Shown here: piece after piece, positions 1-5,188 of the stretch
Position numbering within the stretch: the stretch's first letter is position 1
How the letters are laid out: the number at the start of each line of letters is the position of its first letter
Assembly (NCBI GenBank): GCA_016303085.1
Contig: JAEDMI010000178.1
Location: 1 to 5,188 of the forward strand
DNA: 5,188 nt
Direction: 5' to 3'
DNA from: Acetatifactor sp.
GTDB taxonomy: Bacteria > Bacillota > Clostridia > Lachnospirales > Lachnospiraceae
Position numbers and translations under genes: made by a program
Notes under the pieces: model-generated
Databases searched by the model: none
The model's input: only the letters and a program-made list of their open reading frames with translations
What the model was told of the DNA's origin: nothing

Positions 1-287
1 GCTGTTCCGTGTCAGAAGGATTTTCTACTGCTGTAACCGAAGCTTTGATCGTCGGCACTCCGGTATGCACCGTAGAGGTCTCCGGCATGAAAGAAATGCT
101 GGGAGAAAATAACGAGTGGGGCGTTGTGACAGAAAACAGCGAAGAAGCTTTGTATTCTGGCATCAAGCGTTTACTGGATGACCCGGAGCTGCTGGCACAT
201 TATAAAGGGAAAGCATTAGCACGAGGAAAAGCATTCAGTACAGACAGCACTGTAAAGGCCGTAGAGGAAATGCTGATGACACTATAA
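1..287 (+). CDS. Glycosyltransferase family 4, C-terminal fragment (5' end outside window)
   Basis: This is the last 94 codons of a GT-B fold glycosyltransferase whose first part lies before the window; the first whole codon is at 3-5 and TAA is at 285-287. It opens inside the GT4 donor-site signature: SVSEGFS followed by TEALIVGTPV gives the EX7E pair (Glu codons at 15-17 and 39-41) that in this family contacts the nucleotide-sugar. SGMKEMLG, GVVTENSEEAL and a closing helical segment rich in Lys, Leu and Glu follow, as is usual at the C-terminus of GT4 enzymes. The GTG at 9 is an internal Val codon and not a start, because the conserved frame continues upstream of it. The role is probably transfer of a sugar to a lipid-linked glycan at the cytoplasmic face of the membrane (inference). 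Substrate is unknown. The next gene follows after 20 bases. Confidence 0.93.
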   Translation, partial: CSVSEGFSTAVTEALIVGTPVCTVEVSGMKEMLGENNEWGVVTENSEEALYSGIKRLLDDPELLAHYKGKALARGKAFSTDSTVKAVEEMLMTL

Positions 288-292
288 TGTAA

Positions 293-300
293 GGGAAGGA
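293..300 (+). promoter_or_regulatory. Ribosome binding site for the GT4 gene at 308
   Basis: The purine run GGGAAGGA ends seven bases before the ATG at 308. It fills most of the 20-base gap after the previous stop codon and supports ATG 308 as the start. Confidence 0.75.
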
Positions 301-307
301 ATTCATT

Positions 308-1378
308 ATGACAGTCTTACAAGTATGTGCATACGGAGCAGACTACCCCGGCAACTTTATTGCTTCACTGGAAACTCTCGAAGCCGAACTTAAGAAGAAG
401 GATATAGATACAATTTACGCCTTCGTAGATCGCGCTGAAGGCAAAGAATGGTGCTCCAAGATTCAAAGTCGTGCAAAGGTCTATTTTCTTCCAGAAGCAA
501 AAGCAAGAATTCTTCCTGAAACATATTGGAGCTTCCACAAAATATATAAAGAAAACAACATAAATATTGTTCATTGTCATTTTGAATTATATGACATTCC
601 GGCGACTATTATGGCTCCCCGAAACACAAAAATCTTTTGGCATTTACATGATCCAATTACTTTGCGCAGCGGCTTGCGCGGTATGCTTTGGCAATTCCAA
701 TATGGGTCTGTTGGTAAAAAAGCCGAGTTACTATCGGTTGCCGATTTTTATCGTGAAACAGCAGTGTCTATGGGTTTCCCTGCGAAGCAGTCAGCAATCG
801 TACTTAACGGTATTGACTTGAATCGTGTTCGGCTGCAAAAGCCGTCGGAAGATCGGCCGTTTGATTTCCTTACTTTTGGTTGGGATTTTGAGCGAAAGGG
901 CGACGATCTGATCCTGCAGGCATGTGACCGTCTGGAACAGGATGGCTATCAGTTCCGACTTCTGTTAAACGGGAATGAGCAAACATGGCCAAAGCTGGAG
1001 CAGTATCTGAATGGAAGAAAACCGGCCTATTTGGAATGCGGAAATCCGGTGTCGGACATCAATCAGTTGTTCGATAACTCGAAAGTATTTATTCAGGCCA
1101 GCAGAAGAGAGACGTTTTCCTATGCTGTTTGTGAAGCAGCATATGCAGGGCTTCCGGTAATAAGCAGTGATATTGCCGGCCTTGAATGGGCACACGAATT
1201 ACCATCTGTTACCTTTTTTCCAAGCGAAGATGTCCAAACTCTCTATGAGGCAATGAAAACATTCCTTGACGGGCAAACCATTTCTGAACAGGCCGTCCAA
1301 AAAAGTCGTAAACATATTGAAGATACGCTTAGTCTTGAAGTGTGGGCTAAACATGTTATGGAGCATTATGGCGTATAG
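308..1378 (+). CDS. Glycosyltransferase, GT4-like (GT-B fold), 356 aa
   Basis: A complete GT-B type enzyme, predicted cytosolic, with no signal peptide or membrane segment. The N-terminal acceptor domain (about 1-165) carries HCH at 89-91 and WHLHD at 111-115, where GT4 enzymes commonly have active-site histidines. NGID at 167-170 marks the crossover into the donor domain. That domain has FGWDFERKG at 190-198, in place of the usual VGR-x-KG, with the basic pair Arg196/Lys197 in the phosphate-binding position. It also has an EX7E motif at Glu268 and Glu276 (RRETFSYAVCEAAYAGLPV), then SSDIAGLEW. The length is normal for a compact GT4. The start is ATG with a well-placed ribosome binding site. 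The first half is much more AT-rich than the downstream genes (12 G+C in 541-600) and uses TTA Leu codons, suggesting separate ancestry. The family call is secure; the sugar, linkage and acceptor are unknown. Confidence 0.92.
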   Translation: MTVLQVCAYGADYPGNFIASLETLEAELKKKDIDTIYAFVDRAEGKEWCSKIQSRAKVYFLPEAKARILPETYWSFHKIYKENNINIVHCHFELYDIPATIMAPRNTKIFWHLHDPITLRSGLRGMLWQFQYGSVGKKAELLSVADFYRETAVSMGFPAKQSAIVLNGIDLNRVRLQKPSEDRPFDFLTFGWDFERKGDDLILQACDRLEQDGYQFRLLLNGNEQTWPKLEQYLNGRKPAYLECGNPVSDINQLFDNSKVFIQASRRETFSYAVCEAAYAGLPVISSDIAGLEWAHELPSVTFFPSEDVQTLYEAMKTFLDGQTISEQAVQKSRKHIEDTLSLEVWAKHVMEHYGV

Positions 1379-1391
1379 AAAGCGGAAAGGC

Positions 1392-1396
1392 AAGGA
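1392..1396 (+). promoter_or_regulatory. Ribosome binding site for the GT2 gene at 1402
   Basis: AAGGA sits five bases before ATG 1402, inside a 23-base gap that also holds a second purine run (GGAAAGG, 1384-1390). It supports ATG 1402 as the start, and the conserved strand ITIIVPAYN begins at residue 5. Confidence 0.7.
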
Positions 1397-1401
1397 CTCT
1401 T

Positions 1402-2361
1402 ATGCAACTGAAAATTACAATAATCGTTCCTGCCTACAATGTGGAACAGTATATTGACAGATGTATCAATAGTATTCTGAAACAGACGTTCAGCTGCTTA
1501 GAAATCATTGCGATTGATGATGGGTCATCCGATGCAACCGGTGACATTCTTGACGAACTTGCAAAAAAGGATGGCCGCTTAATTGTTGTTCACCAAGCGA
1601 ACACCGGTCTCGTCATGGTCCGGGAAAAAGGAATTGCCATGGCGACCGGCGATTTCGTCGGATTCGTGGATGGCGATGATGCTGTTGACTCAGACATGTA
1701 TGAACGTCTGTTAAGCAATCTTTTAGAAGCGGATGCAGACATTTCACATTGCGGCTTGCGTGTGTATTGGGATGACAGCACTATTGAATTGCACTATGGA
1801 ACCGGGAAGAAAATGGTTCAATCTTCCTCTGATGCCTTGCGCGATTTGCTGCAAGGGAAAATCTTTGACTCAAGCTTATGCAATAAGCTTTATCGCCGGG
1901 AACTGCTTTCGGATAGTTGCTTGGATCTGTCCATCCAGAGCAACGAGGATCTGCTCCGCAATTTCGTGCTCTTCAGCAGAGCGGAGAAGATTGTCTTCGA
2001 AGATTTCTGTGGCTACCAATACTGGAGCAGAAAGAACTCCATGTCTAACGATGCTCATGTGGTCCGCCGGGCCCTTCAGATCATCCGTGCCAGAAAGTGT
2101 ATTGCGGATTATGCGGCAGCCGAAGTTCACAGCTATGCGATTCAGGCGTGGCTGTCCGCAGTGGTGAACGCAGTAAATATACTTACTTTCGTCCCAGGGG
2201 CAGAAGCGGAAGCCGCCTGCCGGGAATGCCGTGCGATGCTGCTTGCCAATCGCAGTGAAATTAAGCTTTTGATTCGTCGTCAGCAGCTGGCGGCATGGCT
2301 TATCATCCTCTCTTTACGGGTTCATAGGAGCGTATACAGAATTTACCGAAACAGGAGCTGA
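1402..2361 (+). CDS. Glycosyltransferase family 2 (GT-A fold), 319 aa
   Basis: A GT2 inverting-type enzyme. The GT-A domain covers about residues 4-205: IIVPAYN at 7-13, IDDGSSD at 38-44 (nucleotide-binding Asp pair), FVDGDD at 88-93 with the metal-binding DXD, CNKLYRR at 160-166, and NED at 181-183, whose acidic residue fits the catalytic-base position. GYQYW and NSMS at 204-215 close the domain in the usual way. The segment that normally reads ARNxG is VREKG at 73-77: the Arg is kept but the Asn is replaced by Glu. The C-terminal 100 residues are helical-looking and end in a hydrophobic, Arg-rich stretch (about 288-319, including LAAWLIILSLRVHR), which may lie on the membrane. It is the first of three tandem GT2 genes, and the next one starts after only four bases. 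It probably extends a lipid-linked glycan; donor and linkage are not predictable. Confidence 0.94.
   Translation: MQLKITIIVPAYNVEQYIDRCINSILKQTFSCLEIIAIDDGSSDATGDILDELAKKDGRLIVVHQANTGLVMVREKGIAMATGDFVGFVDGDDAVDSDMYERLLSNLLEADADISHCGLRVYWDDSTIELHYGTGKKMVQSSSDALRDLLQGKIFDSSLCNKLYRRELLSDSCLDLSIQSNEDLLRNFVLFSRAEKIVFEDFCGYQYWSRKNSMSNDAHVVRRALQIIRARKCIADYAAAEVHSYAIQAWLSAVVNAVNILTFVPGAEAEAACRECRAMLLANRSEIKLLIRRQQLAAWLIILSLRVHRSVYRIYRNRS
2353..2357 (+). promoter_or_regulatory. Ribosome binding site that fixes the GTG start at 2366
   Basis: AGGAG lies within the last codons of the upstream GT2 gene, eight bases before GTG 2366. It decides the start: no in-frame ATG occurs until residue 49 of the product, which would remove the first strand and the VDDGSPD motif. 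The placement suggests translational coupling to the upstream gene. Confidence 0.8.
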
Positions 2362-2365
2362 TACT

Positions 2366-3289
2366 GTGCAGGATCTGATTTCCGTAATTGTTCCGATCTA
2401 TAAGGTTGAAGCATATCTGGATGAATGTGTTCAGTCCATCATTTCTCAGACGCATAAGCAGCTGGAAATCATATTGGTGGATGACGGTTCGCCGGATGGA
2501 TGTCCCGCTATGTGCGATGCTTGGGCGGAAAAGGATTCACGAATTCGGGTGGTTCATAAAGAGAATGGCGGCTTGTCTGATGCCCGGAACGCTGGTATTG
2601 ACGCTGCCACTGGCGACTATATCGCTTTTGTGGACAGTGATGATTGGATCGTACCGGAAATGTACGAGAAGATGCTGGCTGCGTTGAAATCAGAAAACGC
2701 TGACATCTGTGCCTGCAATATTCTTTCCTGCTTCCCGGATCGCATCTGTCCCTGGGGCTGCCGGGAATATGCGGTTGGGGAACCGGAGCGGTTTTTGGAA
2801 ATGGTCTATTCGGATACTTCGTTCCCTGTTGCCGCGTGGAACAAGCTATATCCTCGATGGATGTGGGAGGATATTCGCTTCCCTGTGGGGAAAATCTGTG
2901 AGGATGCCTTTACCACCTACAGGCTGGTACACAGTGCAAAGCGGATTGTTCAGATCCCGGAGGCGCTGTACTGCTACCGTATCCGGGAAAACAGCATTAT
3001 GACCTCCCCATTCCGCCTCCAGCGGATGGATGAGGAGGAGGCTTGGCGGGTCAACTATGAATTCATCCGTGAAAACTACCCGAATTTGCAGAAAAGGGCC
3101 TTCGATTTCTATCTGCAAAAGGTTAATGGCTTGATTCATGCTATATCCAAGGAGCAGCGAGAAGAATTCGCTGTGCAATACCGATTTCTACGGAGGATTC
3201 TGAGTAAGAACTTAACGTACATCCTATTTGCCAGTGGGCTTGGCTTGAAGCAACGGGTCAAGTTTTTGGTGGATTACTTTACTTTATAA
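2366..3289 (+). CDS. Glycosyltransferase family 2 (GT-A fold), 307 aa, GTG start
   Basis: The most canonical of the three tandem GT2 enzymes. In order: ISVIVPIYKVE at 5-15, VDDGSPD at 38-44, NGGLSDARNAGI at 67-78, AFVDSDDW at 87-94 with the DXD metal site, AAWNKLYPR at 156-164, ICED at 177-180 with the likely catalytic acid, and YRIRENSIM at 204-212. This full set is typical of GT2 enzymes from capsule, exopolysaccharide and teichoic-acid-like loci of Bacillota. About 95 residues follow the catalytic domain, ending in a hydrophobic and basic tail (YILFASGLGLKQRVKFLV, 285-302) that could touch the membrane. Four bases separate it from the upstream gene and eleven from the downstream one. It aligns with both GT2 neighbours almost without gaps over the first 100 residues but is clearly diverged, so they are old paralogues. 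The sugar donor is unknown. Confidence 0.95.
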   Translation: MQDLISVIVPIYKVEAYLDECVQSIISQTHKQLEIILVDDGSPDGCPAMCDAWAEKDSRIRVVHKENGGLSDARNAGIDAATGDYIAFVDSDDWIVPEMYEKMLAALKSENADICACNILSCFPDRICPWGCREYAVGEPERFLEMVYSDTSFPVAAWNKLYPRWMWEDIRFPVGKICEDAFTTYRLVHSAKRIVQIPEALYCYRIRENSIMTSPFRLQRMDEEEAWRVNYEFIRENYPNLQKRAFDFYLQKVNGLIHAISKEQREEFAVQYRFLRRILSKNLTYILFASGLGLKQRVKFLVDYFTL

Positions 3290-3292
3290 GGA
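3288..3292 (+). promoter_or_regulatory. Ribosome binding site overlapping the upstream stop codon
   Basis: AAGGA starts inside the TAA (3287-3289) of the preceding GT2 gene and sits eight bases before ATG 3301. A ribosome finishing the upstream gene would be on top of this site, which fits coupled translation. Confidence 0.75.
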
Positions 3293-3300
3293 CGTGGACT

Positions 3301-4275
3301 ATGCCTGATTTCAGCATCATTGTTCCAATCTATAACGCTGAAAAGACCCTTCTCAGGTGCTTGGACTCCCTGAAGAAGCAGACGGATCCCGATTTCGAGG
3401 CAATCCTGGTGGAAAACGGCTCCACGGATGCGTCCAATGCCATCTGCCGGAAATATGCCGAAAGAGATCGTCGGTATCGTCTGATCACTATGGAAAACAA
3501 TTGCGGTCCTTCCGGCGCTCGAAATGCTGGGCTGGAACGAGCGGGGGGAACATTTGTAGCCTTTGTGGATAGCGATGACTTTGTGGAGCTGGACTACGTG
3601 GAGAGTTTACGTGCATCCTTTCAGGATGCGGATGTGGTCTTCTTCGGCTACCGTCAGATGTCTGTGGATGGCGCTTTTCTGGGAGAGTATCTTCCACAAA
3701 TTTCAGAGGAAGCGGATTACCATAGAACACTGGCGGAACTACACCGACAGGGGCTCTTTGGCTACACTTGGGTTAAAGCGTTCCGAAGAGATGTAATCGG
3801 ACAGCACCGGTTCTCATGTGAGCTGAATCTGCTGGAGGACGAGGTTTTTGCATGCCATGTTCTAACTCAGCCCCGGCGGTTGGCGGTTCTGGTGAAGCCG
3901 ATCTATAATTACATTACCGGCAACGCCGGAAGTTTGATGGGCCGCACCCACCCAGACTACTGCCAGAAGGTGGATGTTGCCTATCGGTCTTGGAAAGATC
4001 TTTTGAGAGATTATGACCAGAAGGACTCCATCCTTACTGCCCAGGCCAACGGCAATGTTGACCGATGCCGGTATTATGGTTTTGAACGGGCTGTGGATCC
4101 GGAGGACTTTTTCCAATCTTTGAAACAAACTCTGTTTTTCCAGGAGTCTACCACAAAAGACACCTTTTGTGATTGTGTCCGGGAAGGCCGATTTGGAAAG
4201 CTGCGCCGAATGCGTAATCTATACCGATTGAAAGCCGCTGCAGCCTATTTAATAAAAAAGCGGGGAAGAACATGA
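3301..4275 (+). CDS. Glycosyltransferase family 2 (GT-A fold), 324 aa, variant ENGS motif
   Basis: The third tandem GT2 enzyme. The GT-A core shows FSIIVPIYNAE at 4-14, VENGSTD at 37-43, GPSGARNAGL at 69-78, AFVDSDDF at 87-94 (DXD metal site), YTWVKAFRRD at 155-164, LLEDE at 177-181 with the probable catalytic acid, and YNYITGNAGSLM at 202-213. The usual Asp-Asp of the DDGS motif is Glu38-Asn39, a substitution seen in part of the GT2 superfamily; it touches the nucleotide-base pocket, so donor preference may differ from the two upstream paralogues. WVKAF also replaces the commoner WNKLY. The C-terminal region is helical and strongly basic (about 298-324, with RRMRNLYRLK and KKRGR), a plausible peripheral membrane anchor. 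Its TGA overlaps the start of the next gene. No donor or acceptor can be assigned. Confidence 0.94.
   Translation: MPDFSIIVPIYNAEKTLLRCLDSLKKQTDPDFEAILVENGSTDASNAICRKYAERDRRYRLITMENNCGPSGARNAGLERAGGTFVAFVDSDDFVELDYVESLRASFQDADVVFFGYRQMSVDGAFLGEYLPQISEEADYHRTLAELHRQGLFGYTWVKAFRRDVIGQHRFSCELNLLEDEVFACHVLTQPRRLAVLVKPIYNYITGNAGSLMGRTHPDYCQKVDVAYRSWKDLLRDYDQKDSILTAQANGNVDRCRYYGFERAVDPEDFFQSLKQTLFFQESTTKDTFCDCVREGRFGKLRRMRNLYRLKAAAAYLIKKRGRT
4262..4266 (+). promoter_or_regulatory. Weak ribosome binding site and ATGA stop-start overlap
   Basis: GGGGA lies five bases before ATG 4272, within the end of the preceding gene. The start ATG (4272-4274) and the stop TGA (4273-4275) share ATGA, a classic arrangement for reinitiation by the terminating ribosome, which may compensate for the weak site. 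Confidence 0.6.
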
Positions 4276-5188
4276 GCGCGAGAAAAAAAGTGGCGATTCT
4301 GCTGCCCTGGCTGAAAATGGGCGGCACAAACAAGATCGCTCTGCACTTTATGCGGGATCTTGCTCAATACTGTGATGTGACGCTGATCCTGACCCAGTAT
4401 ACTGGGGAACTGTTGGAGCAGCTCCCTGAAAATATCCGGGTGATCGTGGACCCCATGCGGGATTTCAAGTCTATTCTTAAGGAGGACCTGCGAAAATTCC
4501 GTCTGGGTCGATTGATTCAGGATGCTTGTTACTATGCACGGATCAAACTCGGCCGGGACAATGTGGACAACTACCGCTATCTCGTCCGGCGCAATGATTT
4601 TATCTGCGACACCGAGTTTGACTGCGCCATTTCCTATCACGGACAGTCCCCGGAGCGGCTGCTGAATCTGTTGTATCGCACCCACGCGAAGAAGAAAGTT
4701 GCCTGGATTCATGGAGAATTCAGCAATACTGCCGATCATTATCGTCGAATGAATGTCTACTACAATCAGCTTGACCATATGTTCTTTGTGTCCAATCACA
4801 CGCTGAATTCTTTCCTGACGAATTTTTCCGCGGATCGAAGTAAATGTACGGTCTACTACAACCCCCTGAATAAGCAGGAGGTGCTGGACAAAGCCGAGCT
4901 CCCCTGCGAGCCTGAGTTCGACCCGGCATACAGGAACCTGCTGACGGTAGGCCGGCTCTCTTCGGAAAAGGGCCAGGACATGATCCCGGCGATCACCCGG
5001 AAGCTGCTGGACGCAGGTCACAAGGTCCGCTGGTATGTGGTAGGAGACGGTGATACCCGGACCAAGCTGGAAACATTGATTTGTGAATACGGTGTTGCAG
5101 ACAATGTACTTCTGTTGGGAACAAGAAACAATCCTTACCCCTATATGAGAGCCTGTGATATCTATGTCCAGCCGTCCTATACCGAGGG
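4272..5188 (+). CDS. Glycosyltransferase family 4 (GT-B fold), N-terminal 305 aa, 3' end outside window
   Basis: An open frame runs from ATG 4272 to the window edge without a stop, giving 305 whole codons and two bases of the next. The product is a GT4 enzyme. LLPWLKMGGTNK at 10-21 is the Gly-rich loop of the N-terminal Rossmann domain, SYHGQSPERL at 121-130 and WIHGEF at 145-150 are acceptor-domain landmarks, and FFVSNHT at 171-177 with YYNPLN at 195-200 leads into the donor domain. LTVGRLSSEKGQD at 224-236 carries the phosphate-binding Arg/Lys, VVGDGD is at 256-261, and YVQPSYTEG, the first half of the EX7E motif, is right at the edge. Roughly 70-100 residues should be missing. Codons are GC-rich and avoid TTA, CTA and TCA, unlike the GT4 gene at 308. 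It is probably coupled to the upstream GT2 by the ATGA overlap, and probably adds one sugar to the same glycan. Confidence 0.94.
   Translation, partial: MSARKKVAILLPWLKMGGTNKIALHFMRDLAQYCDVTLILTQYTGELLEQLPENIRVIVDPMRDFKSILKEDLRKFRLGRLIQDACYYARIKLGRDNVDNYRYLVRRNDFICDTEFDCAISYHGQSPERLLNLLYRTHAKKKVAWIHGEFSNTADHYRRMNVYYNQLDHMFFVSNHTLNSFLTNFSADRSKCTVYYNPLNKQEVLDKAELPCEPEFDPAYRNLLTVGRLSSEKGQDMIPAITRKLLDAGHKVRWYVVGDGDTRTKLETLICEYGVADNVLLLGTRNNPYPYMRACDIYVQPSYTE

Noticed and set aside
283..288. A perfect TATAAT that could be a -10 promoter box before the gene at 308.
   Set aside because: It is formed by the last Leu codon and the stop of the upstream gene. No TTGACA-like box lies 16-18 bases upstream, there is no extended -10 TG, and transcription would begin almost on the ribosome binding site.
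2846..3178. 110-codon minus-strand frame, and similar shorter frames on both strands.
   Set aside because: They overlap well-supported GT genes in other frames, have no recognisable domains, and have no convincing ribosome binding sites or context.
3917..3929. Short inverted repeat CCGGC-AAC-GCCGG that could be a terminator stem.
   Set aside because: The stem is only five base pairs, it is inside the GT2 coding region, and no T-run follows it.
1402..4275. Recent tandem duplication producing the three GT2 genes.
   Set aside because: The proteins align well in the N-terminal domain, but the DNA shares only short runs around the DXD region and the C-terminal parts differ strongly, so any duplication is old or the genes came from different sources.
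299..4810. At least seven GAATTC palindromes (299, 507, 2541, 3059, 3164, 4716, 4805), more than the one or two expected by chance.
   Set aside because: Most are inside codons, no spacing pattern is seen, and no restriction-modification gene is present. Picking one hexamer after the fact makes the excess weak evidence.
4245..5021. 258-codon open frame on the minus strand with a GTG start.
   Set aside because: It lies codon-for-codon opposite the GT4 gene at 4272. It stays open only because that gene has no TTA, CTA or TCA codons there, whose complements would be stops. The product has no recognisable motif, while the sense strand carries a clear GT4 series.

Overview
The window is a stretch of a surface-polysaccharide biosynthesis locus: six glycosyltransferase (GT) genes in a row, all on the + strand. 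Gaps are at most 23 bases, and the last junction is a 4-base overlap, so they read as one operon segment. The organism looks like a Gram-positive of the Bacillota, most likely a gut-type clostridium (Lachnospiraceae or Oscillospiraceae). This is inferred from purine-rich AGGA-type ribosome binding sites, a GTG start, mid-range and uneven GC, and the style of the GT2 and GT4 proteins. Genus cannot be fixed from the sequence alone.

Layout: 1-287 is the C-terminal end of a GT4 enzyme cut by the window edge. 308-1378 is a complete GT-B/GT4-type enzyme of 356 residues. 1402-2361, 2366-3289 and 3301-4275 are three tandem GT2 (GT-A fold) enzymes of 319, 307 and 324 residues. 4272 to the window end is the first 305 residues of another GT4 enzyme, which is cut by the edge. 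No gene-free stretch exceeds 23 bases. I see no tRNA, rRNA, CRISPR array, insertion sequence, convincing promoter or intrinsic terminator, so transcription probably enters upstream of position 1 and leaves downstream of 5188.

How the genes work together (inference): in such loci each GT usually adds one sugar, from a nucleotide-sugar donor, to a lipid-linked oligosaccharide on the inner face of the membrane. The product is later flipped and polymerised by Wzx/Wzy-type proteins or exported by an ABC transporter. None of those partners, nor the initiating phosphoglycosyltransferase, lies in this window. Donor, acceptor and linkage cannot be read from the sequence for any of the six.

The most notable signals are a strong base-composition and codon-use shift from the AT-rich gene at 308 to the GC-richer gene at 4272, which suggests a mosaic cluster, and variant donor-site motifs in the GT2 enzymes at 1402 and 3301. 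I found no convincing previously undescribed system here.
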